Below are positions 24,618 to 33,413 of a stretch of 64,000 nucleotides of DNA, piece after piece. The DNA comes from AC-32 sp963728765 (GTDB taxonomy: Bacteria; Actinomycetota; Thermoleophilia; Gaiellales; Gaiellaceae): contig CAVSKX010000004.1 in the NCBI GenBank assembly GCA_963728765.1, forward strand, positions 434,001 through 498,000, in the 5' to 3' direction. Positions within the stretch are counted from its first letter, which is position 1. The number at the start of each line of letters is the position of its first letter. The translations under genes were made by a program, and so were the position numbers. Below the pieces are notes generated by a model, which was not told the origin of the DNA, did no database searches, and saw only the letters and a list, made by a program, of their open reading frames with translations.

Positions 24618-24684
24618 CGTGGATAACTACTTCGAAACATCTCAAAACCTTTCGCTACTTCTTCCACAGGGTTGTGCACAACCC
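24618..24684. promoter_or_regulatory. Operator-like palindrome and DnaA-like box upstream of the LuxR-type gene
   Basis: A perfect 16-bp palindrome GGGTTGTGCACAACCC lies at 24669-24684, and CGTGGATAA at 24618-24626. The latter shares GTGGATAACTACT with the rpoD-upstream cluster. The stretch is AT-rich compared with its surroundings. Confidence 0.45.
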
Positions 24685-24749
24685 TGAACGGGCCCTCGAC
24701 CGCCGTTTTGGCAACCCTCTCCGGGGGGCGGGGCGAGGCCGGTCCGCTA

Positions 24750-25046
24750 CTAGCCGAGCCGCTTGTACAGGCGGTCGATCAGGTCGGGCATCGACTCGAG
24801 CTGGTGGGTGATCACACGCAGGCGGTGCTCGCGAAAGTGCTCCGGCTCGACGCCCAGCGCCTTGGCCAGCTGGGCAACCACCTTGTCCGACGGAACCGGT
24901 CTGTTTCCATGCACCAGATGGTTCAGGTAGCCGGCGGAGAGCTTCGTCTTCTCCGCGAGCCCGCGGTAGGTGATCCCGGTTTCGCCCATCAGGCGCTCGA
25001 TGGTCGGACCGAACGGCTCCTCGCTGAACCTGCGGCGGCGCGGCAC
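24750..25046 (-). CDS. XRE-family helix-turn-helix regulator
   Basis: The 98-residue protein carries one Cro/C1-type domain (ITYRGLAEKTKLSAGYLNHL, then VHGNRPVPSDKVVAQLAKAL). GTG 25046 overlaps the proS stop by one base, so it is cotranscribed as the last gene of the large minus-strand cluster. Target unknown. Confidence 0.78.
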   Translation of the reverse strand: MPRRRRFSEEPFGPTIERLMGETGITYRGLAEKTKLSAGYLNHLVHGNRPVPSDKVVAQLAKALGVEPEHFREHRLRVITHQLESMPDLIDRLYKRLG

Positions 25047-26704
25047 TAGAGAATGCTCCCCAGCTCGGCGACGGATACACGCCGCTCGTCGCCGCTCGCG
25101 CGGTCGCGCACGTCGACGGCACCGTCCTCGAGCGTCTTTCTGCCGGCGGTGATCCGCAGCGGCAGGCCGACCAGATCGGCGTCCGCGAACTTCTCCCCCG
25201 CTCTCGCATCGCGGTCGTCCAGGAGCACCTCCGCGCCACCCTCGTCGAGCACGCGCGCCGCCTCTTCTGCCTGCTCCTCCGCGCCGGGCAGTGCGACGAC
25301 GTGAACGTCGTACGGCGCGATCGCCCGCGGCCAGATGATCCCGTTCTCGTCGTGGCCCTGCTCCACCGCGGCGGCGATGATGCGTCCCGGGCCGATCCCG
25401 TAGCAGCCCATGATCAACGGGCGCTCCCGGCCGTCCTCGTCGAGGAACGTGGCATTGAGCGGTTCCGAGAACCGCGTCTCGAGCTTGAAGATGTGTCCCA
25501 CTTCGATCGCCGTCTGTAGTCGTAGATGCCCGCCGTCGCGAGGACATGCGTCACCGGCGCGAACTTCTCGCAGGTCGGCGAAACGTGGCTGGAAATCGCG
25601 GCCGGCCTGCACACCCCTGAGATGGACGTCGTCCCGGTTCGCGCCAACGACGTACTGGCCCTCGCGCAGCGCGTCGTCCGCGATCACGTCCACGGCGACG
25701 CCGACGGGGCCGATAGAGCCTCCGCCCGCGCCGAACGCCTCGCGGATCTCCTCGTCCTCGGCGGGCCGGTAGGTGTCGCCCAGGGCGGTGAGCAGCTTCA
25801 TCTCGTTCAGCCGGTCGTCGCCGCGGACGAGCGCCAGCACGACCTTGCCGTCGACTGCCACCGGCATCGCCTTGGCCGTCGCGCGCGGGTCGACGCCCAG
25901 GAATTCGGAGACACTCTCGATCGTGCGCTGGCCGGGCGTCTCGACCTCTTCAGGTGCCAAGAGCTCCTCCGGAAACTGGGGCGCGGAGGGAACCCCGCTC
26001 GCGATCTCGAGATCGGCGGCGTAGTCGCCGTTCTCGCAGATGACGAGGGTGTTCTCGCCCGAGCCCGATGGGGCGAGGAAGTCCTGGCTGCCGCTGCCGC
26101 CCATGATCCCCGACTCGGCGGCGACCTCCAGCGTTTCGATCCCGCAGCGCTCGAAGATCCGCTTGTAGGCCCCCGAGTGCTTGAGGAAGCTCTCGTCGAG
26201 GCCGGCGTCGTCGCGGTCGAACGAGTAGGCGTCCTTCATGATGAACTCGCGTACGCGGATCAGCCCGGCGCGAGGCCGGGGCTCGTCGCGGTCCTTGACT
26301 GAGAAGTGGTAGAGGATCTTCGGCAGCTCGCGGTAGCTCTGGATCTCGCGGGCGTGGAACGTGACGGTCTCCTCGTGGGTCATCGGGAGGACGAACTCCC
26401 GCCCGGCCCGGTCGTGCAGCTTGAAGACCTCGGGGATGACGTACCGCCCGGATGTCTGCCACAGCTCGGCCGGGGTCAGGAGCGGCATCAGCATCTCCTG
26501 CCCGCCGATCGCGTCGATCTCCTCCCGGATGATCTGCTCGACCTTCCGGTGAACTCGCCAGCCGAGCGGCATGTACGTCCATACGCCGGCGCTCACCTGT
26601 CGGATGAACCCGCCGCGCACGAGCAGCCGGTGGCTGGCAGCCTCGGCGTCGGCCGGGTCCTCACGCAGGGTCGGGAAGAAGAGCGCTGATGCCCGGGCGA
26701 TCAT
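25046..26704 (-). CDS. proS: Prolyl-tRNA synthetase
   Basis: The 552-residue class II synthetase charges tRNA-Pro with proline. Visible: motif 1 region (GWRVHRKVEQIIREE), PMTHEE, motif 2 around FSVKDRDEPRPRAGLIRVRE, an editing-type insertion (about residues 225-380) and motif 3 YGIGPGRIIAA, then an anticodon-binding domain. Length matches the bacterial form. Confidence 0.95.
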   Translation of the reverse strand: MIARASALFFPTLREDPADAEAASHRLLVRGGFIRQVSAGVWTYMPLGWRVHRKVEQIIREEIDAIGGQEMLMPLLTPAELWQTSGRYVIPEVFKLHDRAGREFVLPMTHEETVTFHAREIQSYRELPKILYHFSVKDRDEPRPRAGLIRVREFIMKDAYSFDRDDAGLDESFLKHSGAYKRIFERCGIETLEVAAESGIMGGSGSQDFLAPSGSGENTLVICENGDYAADLEIASGVPSAPQFPEELLAPEEVETPGQRTIESVSEFLGVDPRATAKAMPVAVDGKVVLALVRGDDRLNEMKLLTALGDTYRPAEDEEIREAFGAGGGSIGPVGVAVDVIADDALREGQYVVGANRDDVHLRGVQAGRDFQPRFADLREVRAGDACPRDGGHLRLQTAIEVGHIFKLETRFSEPLNATFLDEDGRERPLIMGCYGIGPGRIIAAAVEQGHDENGIIWPRAIAPYDVHVVALPGAEEQAEEAARVLDEGGAEVLLDDRDARAGEKFADADLVGLPLRITAGRKTLEDGAVDVRDRASGDERRVSVAELGSIL

Positions 26705-26781
26705 CGTTGCCTCGGCAGACTATTCGAGCGGGATCATCGAGGCTGAGGCCATCGAGGCATCGCTTGCGATGACTCGTGAGA

Positions 26782-26806
26782 GGTCGCGCGGTTCATCCGC
26801 GCGACC
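26782..26806 (-). terminator. Terminator-like hairpin after ispG
   Basis: Perfect 10-bp stem GGTCGCGCGG / CCGCGCGACC with loop TTCAT, 11 bp beyond the ispG stop on the minus strand. It may attenuate readthrough into proS. Confidence 0.6.
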
Positions 26807-26817
26807 GTTGACCCTGA

Positions 26818-27963
26818 TCACTCGGAACCGTCCCCAAGCGGAATGAGCGAGGCCTCCGCCATGGCAAGCGCGGCTGGCTTTGCCATCTTGAGACGCTTCG
26901 GGCGGAACATGCCGTCGGCGATCCACTTGTCGACCTCGTGGAAGAGCTCGTCGACGAGGATGTCCGACGAGACCTTCTTCAGCACGCGCCCGTGGGCGTA
27001 CACGAAGCCGACGTCGCGGCCGCCGGCGATGCCGAAGTCCGCGTCGCCCGCTTCGCCGGGACCGTTCACCGCGCAGCCGAGCACCGCGACCTCGAAGTGC
27101 TGCGGGTACTCGCGGAGGCGCTCCTCCACGACCTCGGCCAACCGCTGCACGCCGACGTTGTCGCGGCCGCAGCTCGGGCAGGCGATCATCACCGGCCCGC
27201 GCTCGCGCAGGCCGAGCGCCTTCAGGATCTCGTAGGCCGTCTTGACCTCCTCCACCGGGTCGGCGGTGAGGGAGACCCGCATGGTGTCGCCGATTCCGTC
27301 GACGAGCAGCGCGCCCATGCCGACCGCGCTCTTGATCGAGCCCGAGTACGGCGTCCCCGCCTCGGTCACACCTAGGTGGAGCGGGTACGGCACCTTCTCC
27401 GAGAGCATGCGGTAGGCGCGGATCATCGTCGGCACGTGGCTCGACTTGACGGAGATCTTGAACTCGTAGAAGCCGAGGCTCTCGAGCAGGCGGACCTCCT
27501 CGAGCGCCGCCTCCACCAGCGCTTCGGCCTGGTCGCGCTGGGCGACCTCGGCGAGATGCTTCGGGAGCGAGCCCGAGTTGGCGCCGATCCGCATCGGCAT
27601 CCCCGCCTTCTGTGCCGACCGCACGACCTCGGCGACCTTGTCGGGGCCGCCGATGTTGCCGGGGTTGATCCGCACCGCGGCCACACCGGCCTCGATCGCG
27701 CGCAGCGCGAGGCTCGCGTTGAAGTGGATGTCGGCGATCACCGGGATCGGCGAGAGCCGGACGAGCTTCGGGAGCGCGTCGGCGTCCTCGCTCTTCGGCA
27801 CCGCGACGCGCACGACCTCGCAGCCGGCGGAGGCGAGCGCCGCGATCTGCGCCGTCGTCGCCTCGACGTCGTGCGTCTTCGTGAGCGTCATCGACTGTAC
27901 GACGACAGGCGCGCCGCCGCCGATCTGCACGCCGCCTACATGGATCGCGCGCTCGCTGGGCAC
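26818..27963 (-). CDS. ispG: 4-hydroxy-3-methylbut-2-enyl diphosphate synthase (flavodoxin/ferredoxin)
   Basis: The 381-residue enzyme of the MEP pathway converts MEcPP to HMBPP with a 4Fe-4S cluster. The cluster Cys are in CPSCGRDN and VLGCAVNGPGE; the N-terminal TIM-barrel carries VQSMTLTKTHDVEAT. It sits two genes below dxr in the same direction, so two MEP enzymes are clustered. Confidence 0.95.
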   Translation of the reverse strand: MPSERAIHVGGVQIGGGAPVVVQSMTLTKTHDVEATTAQIAALASAGCEVVRVAVPKSEDADALPKLVRLSPIPVIADIHFNASLALRAIEAGVAAVRINPGNIGGPDKVAEVVRSAQKAGMPMRIGANSGSLPKHLAEVAQRDQAEALVEAALEEVRLLESLGFYEFKISVKSSHVPTMIRAYRMLSEKVPYPLHLGVTEAGTPYSGSIKSAVGMGALLVDGIGDTMRVSLTADPVEEVKTAYEILKALGLRERGPVMIACPSCGRDNVGVQRLAEVVEERLREYPQHFEVAVLGCAVNGPGEAGDADFGIAGGRDVGFVYAHGRVLKKVSSDILVDELFHEVDKWIADGMFRPKRLKMAKPAALAMAEASLIPLGDGSE

Positions 27964-27997
27964 GCGCTGAGTCTAGCCCCGCGAATGTTTCCGATGT

Positions 27998-28066
27998 CCC
28001 TCGGCATCGCTTGCGATGCCGAGCCTAGAGTGACCGCAGGCTTTGCCCGTAGGCGCGTCTGACCCA
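27998..28066 (-). repeat. Copy of the bipartite palindromic repeat (upstream of ispG)
   Basis: On the minus strand: TACGGGCAAAGCCTGCGG, spacer, then CTCGGCATCGCAAGCGATGC and CGAG, a near-perfect hairpin ending about 35 bp before the ispG start. Confidence 0.7.
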
Positions 28067-28083
28067 CGTTGGCAACTCCTTCA

Positions 28084-29313
28084 TCAGCCGCCCCGGATGT
28101 TGCCTATGTCGTTCGAGAGGCCCACGAAGAACAGGAGCAGTACCAGGGCAATGCCAACGGCGGAGACGCGCTCGTAGACGGCGCGGCCCACTGCGCGGCC
28201 GCGCACGCCCTCGACGATCGAGAACGCCATGTGCCCGCCGTCCAGAGGCAGGAGCGGCAGCAGGTTCAGCAGCGCGAGCGAGAGGCTGATGATGGCGAGC
28301 ACCTGGAAGTACTCGCGCCAGCCGAGCTGAACGGCCTTGCTCGACTGCTGGACGATGCCGACCGGGGTCGACACGTCCTTCCGCCCCGAGCCGCTGGCGA
28401 TGTGGCCTAACCACGTGCCCATCGCCTTCGTCACGAGCCAGGTGTCCTCGGCGGCGAGCGCAACCGCGCGCGCCGGGTCGTAGTGCTTGTAGCGCACCGC
28501 CGCCGGGTGGAAGCCGAGCGTGTAGACGCCGTCGGTCTTCGTCGGATGGACCGGCTTCAGCTCCTTGTACTGGTCGTTTCGGAGGACCGAGAGGACGAGC
28601 GCGCCGCCGTTGCTGTTTCGGATCGCGTCACGCACGTCGGTGAAGTCCTCGGCGGGCACGCGGTTCACGCCGATGATCCGGTCGTCGGCCTTCAGGCCTG
28701 CCGCCGCCGCCGGCGAGCCGGGGATCACGTCGCCGACCCTGCGCGAGGCGTCGGAGGGGATTCCGAGCATGTAGACCGCTGCGAGCAGGACGACAGCAAG
28801 CACGAGGTTCGCGCCGGGGCCGGCGGCGATCACGGCGAGGCGCTTCCAGGTCCGCTGCCGCCAGTACGCGTCCGAGCCGAGCGCGTCGTCGAGCTCGCTC
28901 AGGCCGCGGTCGGCGGCGCGGCGCGCCTTTCCGGAGAGAGAGGCGTGGCCCAGCGCCTGCTCGAGCTTCGCGAGGGCCTGGCGCGCCTCCTCGAACGCGC
29001 CCTGCCCGACGAGCCGCTTCGCGCGTTCGACGTCGCCCAACAGGCGCGGCTCCTCGTACAGCGCAGGCCCGAAGTGCACGTCCAGGTCGGACGGCGCCGG
29101 GCGGTGCATCCCCGGGATCTTCACGTAGCCGCCAAAGGGAATCGCGCCGAGGCCGTACTCGATCCCGTTCCGGTTCGTCTTCAGCACCGCGGGCGGGAAT
29201 CCGATGTAGAACTTCCGCGGCCGCATGCCGACCCCGCGTGCCGTCAAGAAGTGGCCCGCCTCGTGGACCAGAATCAGGAACGCGAGACCGAAGATCGCAA
29301 CGAGAATGCTCAT
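28084..29313 (-). CDS. rseP: Site-2 protease / RseP-type M50 zinc metalloprotease
   Basis: The 409-residue intramembrane protease carries HEAGH at residues 17-21 in the first helix, a central PDZ domain (GDVIPGSPAAAAGLKADDRI) and the second zinc-ligand motif LPLDGG near the C-terminus. It cleaves membrane anti-sigma factors or signal peptides in known homologues. An extra helical insert lies at about residues 75-150. It overlaps dxr by 4 bp. Confidence 0.92.
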   Translation of the reverse strand: MSILVAIFGLAFLILVHEAGHFLTARGVGMRPRKFYIGFPPAVLKTNRNGIEYGLGAIPFGGYVKIPGMHRPAPSDLDVHFGPALYEEPRLLGDVERAKRLVGQGAFEEARQALAKLEQALGHASLSGKARRAADRGLSELDDALGSDAYWRQRTWKRLAVIAAGPGANLVLAVVLLAAVYMLGIPSDASRRVGDVIPGSPAAAAGLKADDRIIGVNRVPAEDFTDVRDAIRNSNGGALVLSVLRNDQYKELKPVHPTKTDGVYTLGFHPAAVRYKHYDPARAVALAAEDTWLVTKAMGTWLGHIASGSGRKDVSTPVGIVQQSSKAVQLGWREYFQVLAIISLSLALLNLLPLLPLDGGHMAFSIVEGVRGRAVGRAVYERVSAVGIALVLLLFFVGLSNDIGNIRGG

Positions 29314-30368
29314 GTCACGGCCGACCTTTCTGCGAGGCGCCGGGCTTCCCTGTCGGCCTCGACGAGGTCGTCGAGGTCACTCGCGTCGGCACCGTCGACC
29401 TCCGCGAGCGTCTCCTCGACCGTCGCCGCGATCCCGAGGAACGGGAGCCGCCCCTCGAGGAACGCCGCCACCGCGACCTCGTTGGCCGCGTTGAACGCGC
29501 ACGGGTAGGTGCCTCCCTGCTCGCCAGCGCGGCGCGCGAGCGCGAGCAGCGGGAACGTCTCCAGGTCGGGCGGCGCGAACTCGAGCACGAGCCCCTGCGA
29601 GAAGTCGAGCGGCGTCACGGGCGTCGCGGCGCGCTCCGGGTAGGTGAGCGCGAAGGCGATCGGCACGCGCATGTCGGGGTAGCCGACGTGCGCGAGCGAC
29701 GCGCCGTCGCGGAAGCGGACGAGCGCATGGACGACCGACGTCGGCTGCAACACCACCTCGATCTGCTCGTACGGCAACGCGAAGAGGAAGTGCGCCTCGA
29801 TCAGCTCGAGCCCTTTGTTCGCGAGCGTCGCCGAGTCGATCGTGATCTTCGGCCCCATGCTCCACGTGGGGTGGGCGAGCGCCTCCTCGGGAGCGACGTC
29901 CCCCAGCTCCTCCTGCGTGCGCCCCCGAAACGGGCCGCCGGACGCGGTGATCACGAGCGAATGCACCTGCTCGCGCCCACGGCCTTCGAGGCACTGGAAC
30001 GCGGCCGAGTGCTCGCTGTCGACCGGGAGCAACAGGCCTCCGCCCCGCTCCTGCGCTGCCAGCGCGAGCTCGCCCGCGGCCACGAGGCTCTCCTTGTTGG
30101 CGAGCGCGAGCGTCACGCCGTGCTCCAAGGCCCAGAGGGTGGCCGGCAGCCCCGCGAAGCCGACGACAGCGTTCAGCACGACGTCCGGCTCGGCGCGCTC
30201 GAGCAGCTCGGTCAGGTCGCCGCCGACCTGCGTCAGCGGCGCGAGGCCGTCGATCGGCTGCGAGCCGGACGCCGCCGCGACGAGATCGAGCTCCGGGTTG
30301 GCCGCGACGATCTCGAGCGCTTGGCGGCCGATCGAGCCCGTCGCCCCTAGAAGGGCGATCCGTGTCAT
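29310..30368 (-). CDS. dxr: 1-deoxy-D-xylulose-5-phosphate reductoisomerase
   Basis: The 352-residue NADPH-dependent enzyme makes MEP from DXP. Visible: the nucleotide loop GATGSIGRQALEI, ALANKESLV, metal-site VDSEHSAAFQ, TASGGPFR and NAANEVAVAAFL. ATG 30368 gives the family start TRIALLGATGS; longer upstream frames are spurious. Coupled to rseP. Confidence 0.95.
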   Translation of the reverse strand: MTRIALLGATGSIGRQALEIVAANPELDLVAAASGSQPIDGLAPLTQVGGDLTELLERAEPDVVLNAVVGFAGLPATLWALEHGVTLALANKESLVAAGELALAAQERGGGLLLPVDSEHSAAFQCLEGRGREQVHSLVITASGGPFRGRTQEELGDVAPEEALAHPTWSMGPKITIDSATLANKGLELIEAHFLFALPYEQIEVVLQPTSVVHALVRFRDGASLAHVGYPDMRVPIAFALTYPERAATPVTPLDFSQGLVLEFAPPDLETFPLLALARRAGEQGGTYPCAFNAANEVAVAAFLEGRLPFLGIAATVEETLAEVDGADASDLDDLVEADREARRLAERSAVT

Positions 30369-30403
30369 CTGCTCGAAGTGTACGACTGCATTACGCCTGC
30401 GGA

Positions 30404-31195
30404 CTACGTCAAGGCGAGGATGGTGTAGAAGGCCGCCACGACGGCGAAGAGGGGCGCGTCGAGCCGGTCGAGGACACCCCCGTGCCCGGCCAGCAGGCGA
30501 CCGCTGTCCTTGACGCCGAAGTCGCGCTTCACGGCCGATTCGAACAGGTCGCCGACGGGCGCCGCGACCGCGATCACAACGCCCAGCACCAGCGACTCCC
30601 AGATCGAAAGGAAGTCCTGGTGGTAGAGCGCGAAGAAGGACACGAGCACCGCGGCAACGATCGAGGCGATGAACCCCTCCCACGTCTTGCCCGGCGACAT
30701 CACCGGCGCCATCTTGTGCCGGCCGACGAGACGGCCCGTGAAGAACGCGAGCGTGTCGGCCGCGAAAACGGCCAAGAGAACGGTGAAGATCGCCAGTCGC
30801 CCGTGCTCGGGGAGGTCACGCAAGAGCAGGACGTACGCGAGGCCGAGGCCGACCCAGGCGACGCCCACGACCGTGGTCGCCACGGCGACGGTCAGCGATT
30901 GCCGTGTCTCGGAGATGCCTTTCAGCAGGAATGCGAGCGCGAGCGTCGCGAGAAAGCCGGCGAGCATCCACGTCGGCCCGCTGAGCTGCGCGCCGAGCAG
31001 CACGAGAACGAGCCCGGCGTAGCCCGCGAGCACGAGCGGCCGCAGCTCCCGCGCCATGCCGTAGAACTCGTGCAGCGCGACGAGCCCTGCCACGACGGCG
31101 AGCACCCAGAGCCACCATCCGCCGAGCCAGACGAGGCCGAGGACCGCTGGCAGCCCGACGGCCGCGATCAGGATCCGGGACCAGAAGGAGCTCAT
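30404..31195 (-). CDS. cdsA: Phosphatidate cytidylyltransferase (CDP-diglyceride synthase)
   Basis: The 263-residue membrane enzyme has about seven helices and the CDS signature near the C-terminus, from SAVKRDFGVKDSGRLLAGHG on to a final DRLD. It makes CDP-diacylglycerol, the donor for the pgsA product elsewhere in the window. ATG 31195 follows AAGAAG-like purines and avoids a repeat-encoded extension. Confidence 0.94.
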   Translation of the reverse strand: MSSFWSRILIAAVGLPAVLGLVWLGGWWLWVLAVVAGLVALHEFYGMARELRPLVLAGYAGLVLVLLGAQLSGPTWMLAGFLATLALAFLLKGISETRQSLTVAVATTVVGVAWVGLGLAYVLLLRDLPEHGRLAIFTVLLAVFAADTLAFFTGRLVGRHKMAPVMSPGKTWEGFIASIVAAVLVSFFALYHQDFLSIWESLVLGVVIAVAAPVGDLFESAVKRDFGVKDSGRLLAGHGGVLDRLDAPLFAVVAAFYTILALT

Positions 31196-31231
31196 CGGCC
31201 GTCTCTCGGCCGATGATGTGGAGGGAGTCCG

Positions 31232-31329
31232 GGGGGAACCGGGAGGTTCCCCCAATCGGAATCCTCGGCGGAGCCGAGGCCACCCCTGAAAGAGAAGGGG
31301 GTCCGTGGGGGAAACATGGTTTCCCCCAC
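31232..31329. repeat. Three consecutive hairpins between uppS and cdsA
   Basis: GGGGGAACC/GGTTCCCCC (31232-31253), CCTCGGC-GGA-GCCGAGG (31263-31279) and GTGGGGGAAAC-ATG-GTTTCCCCCAC (31305-31329). All stems are perfect. They fill the 157-bp gap in an otherwise tight operon and could act as attenuators or RNA-processing sites. Confidence 0.6.
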
Positions 31330-31352
31330 GAGAGCGAGCTGAACGCGAGCGA

Positions 31353-32081
31353 TCATCTTCCGCCGAAGCGGCGGCGGCGCTGGGCGTACGCGGCCAGGGC
31401 GTGCTCGAGCTCGTCGCGCCCGAAGTCGGGCCAGAGCGTGTCCACGAAGACGAGCTCGCTGTAGGCGAGCTGCCAGAGGAGGAAGTTCGAGATGCGGAGC
31501 TCGCCGCTCGTGCGGATCAGCAGGTCGGGGTCGGGCAGCTCCGGCGCGTAGAGGTTCGCGCGCAGCGACTCCTCGTCGATGGCGTCCGGCCCCGCGCCCT
31601 CCTCGACCAACCTGCGCGCCGCCTCGACGATGTCTGCACGGCCGCCGTAGTCGAAGGCGACCCAGAGGTTGAGGCGGTCGTTTCCCGCGGTCTCCCCCTC
31701 CAGGCGCTCGATCTGCTCGCGCAGCTCGTCCGGGGCACGGTCGCGCCGGCCCATGAACCGCGTGCGCACGCCCTGCCGCGCGAGATCCGGGAGCTCCCGC
31801 TCGATCGTCTCGCCGAAGATCTCCATCAGCGACTCGACCTCGGTCTCCGGCCGTGACCAGTTCTCGGTCGAGAAGGCGTAGACGACCAGCGCCTCGACGC
31901 CGAGGTCGATGCAAGCTTCGACAGTGCGGCGCAGCGCCCGCGTGCCTTCGCGGTGTCCCTCCGCCACCGGCAGGTCGCGCCGCTCGGCCCAGCGGCCGTT
32001 GCCGTCCATGATGATCGCGACGGTGCGAGCGCTGTCAGCTTCGGGTCCGCGCTCCACGGCTAGGAAGTCCGGCGCGCGCAA
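31353..32081 (-). CDS. uppS: Isoprenyl (undecaprenyl-type) diphosphate synthase
   Basis: The 242-residue cis-prenyltransferase builds the lipid carrier for cell-wall synthesis. IIMDGNGRWA places the catalytic Asp at residue 26; FSTENWSRP and the C-terminal LLIRTSGELRISNFLLWQ are typical. TTG start; it follows frr with a 4-bp gap. Confidence 0.93.
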   Translation of the reverse strand: MRAPDFLAVERGPEADSARTVAIIMDGNGRWAERRDLPVAEGHREGTRALRRTVEACIDLGVEALVVYAFSTENWSRPETEVESLMEIFGETIERELPDLARQGVRTRFMGRRDRAPDELREQIERLEGETAGNDRLNLWVAFDYGGRADIVEAARRLVEEGAGPDAIDEESLRANLYAPELPDPDLLIRTSGELRISNFLLWQLAYSELVFVDTLWPDFGRDELEHALAAYAQRRRRFGGR

Positions 32082-32085
32082 CGCG

Positions 32086-32646
32086 TCAGACTTCCATGAT
32101 CTCCGCTTCCTTGCGATTCAGCAGCTCGTCGATCTCGTGGACGTGCTCGTCGGTGAGCTTCTGGACGCGGTCCTCGGCGCGGTGCTCCTCGTCGCTGCCC
32201 ACCTCGCCGTTGTCGACGAGCTCCTTCAGGTGGTGGATCGCATCTCGGCGCACGTTGCGGACTGCAACCTTCCCCTCCTCCGCCATGTGGCGCACGACCT
32301 TGACGAGCTCCTTGCGCCGCTCCTCGGTGAGCTGCGGGATCGGGAGGCGAATCAGCTTGCCGTCGTTCGACGGGGTCAGGCCCAGGTCTGACTCTTGGAT
32401 CGCGCGCTCGATGGTCGAGACCGAGTTCGGGTCGAAGGGCTGGATGGTGAGCATGCGCGGCTCCGGCGCGCTGATCGTCGCAAGCTGCTTCAGCGGCGTC
32501 TGCTGGCCGTAGTAGTCGATCTGGACGCGGTCGAGCAACGCCGGCGACGCGCGGCCGGTGCGCAGCGTCGCGAACTCCCCCTGCGCCGCCTCGACGGACT
32601 TGTCCATCCGCCGGCCCGCGTCCTGAACTAGGTCCTCGATCGCCAT
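32086..32646 (-). CDS. frr: Ribosome recycling factor
   Basis: The 186-residue protein has the family length and motifs RTGRASPALLDRVQIDYYG, PLKQLATISAPEPRML, and the C-terminal helical bundle (ERRKELVKVVRHMAEEGKVA). With EF-G it splits post-termination ribosomes. It is in the usual place after pyrH. Confidence 0.96.
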   Translation of the reverse strand: MAIEDLVQDAGRRMDKSVEAAQGEFATLRTGRASPALLDRVQIDYYGQQTPLKQLATISAPEPRMLTIQPFDPNSVSTIERAIQESDLGLTPSNDGKLIRLPIPQLTEERRKELVKVVRHMAEEGKVAVRNVRRDAIHHLKELVDNGEVGSDEEHRAEDRVQKLTDEHVHEIDELLNRKEAEIMEV

Positions 32647-32660
32647 CTGGCCTCCTCCGG

Positions 32661-33413
32661 TCAGGGGGTCGAGACGATGGTGCCGACCCGCTCGCCGTGA
32701 ACGACTCTACGGATGTTTCCCTCTTCGAGGGCAAAGACGTAGATCGGCAGGCGGTTGTCCATGCAGAGCGAGAGCGCCGTGGTGTCCATCACCTTGAGGC
32801 CGCGCTCGATCGCCTGCAGATGCGTCAGCTCGGGGACGAGCTCGGCCTCGGGATCGACCCGCGGGTCGCCGTCGAGGACGCCCTCGACTCCGTGCTTCGC
32901 CATCAGGATCCCCTCGGCGTTGATCTCGAGCGCGCGCAGTGCCGCTGCGGTGTCCGTGGTGAAGAACGGGTTGCCCGTCCCGGCGGCGAAGATCACGATG
33001 CGCCCCTTCTCGAGGTGGCGGATCGCGCGGCGGCGGATGTACGGCTCGGCGACCTCGGCGGCCGCAAGCGCGGACATCACGCGCGTGTGCGCGCCGCGCC
33101 GCTCGAGTGCGTCCTGCAGCGCGAGCGCGTTCAGGAGCGTCGCGAGCATCCCGGCGTAGTCCGCGGTCGCACGGTCCATCCCCTCCGCTGCGCCCTCGAT
33201 CCCTCGGTAGATGTTCCCCGCGCCCACGACGATCGCCAGCTCGAGCCCACCTTCGCGCACCTCGGCGATCTCGGCCGCGAGCGCGGCGATGTGATCCGGG
33301 TCGAGCCCGTAATCCTGGTCGCCCATGAGCGCCTCCCCCGAGAGCTTCAGCAGCACTCGGTGGAAGGCCGCGCCCGGCGGCCTCTCGGTTTGCGCCGGAG
33401 CCGCCTCGGTCAC
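32661..33413 (-). CDS. pyrH: UMP kinase
   Basis: The 250-residue amino-acid-kinase-family protein phosphorylates UMP. Visible: LLKLSGEALMG, VVGAGNIYRG, FAAGTGNPFFTTDTAA and MDTTALSLCMDN. GTG 33413 overlaps the tsf stop (GTGA). The N-terminus carries a short Ala/Pro-rich extension. Confidence 0.95.
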   Translation of the reverse strand: MTEAAPAQTERPPGAAFHRVLLKLSGEALMGDQDYGLDPDHIAALAAEIAEVREGGLELAIVVGAGNIYRGIEGAAEGMDRATADYAGMLATLLNALALQDALERRGAHTRVMSALAAAEVAEPYIRRRAIRHLEKGRIVIFAAGTGNPFFTTDTAAALRALEINAEGILMAKHGVEGVLDGDPRVDPEAELVPELTHLQAIERGLKVMDTTALSLCMDNRLPIYVFALEEGNIRRVVHGERVGTIVSTP

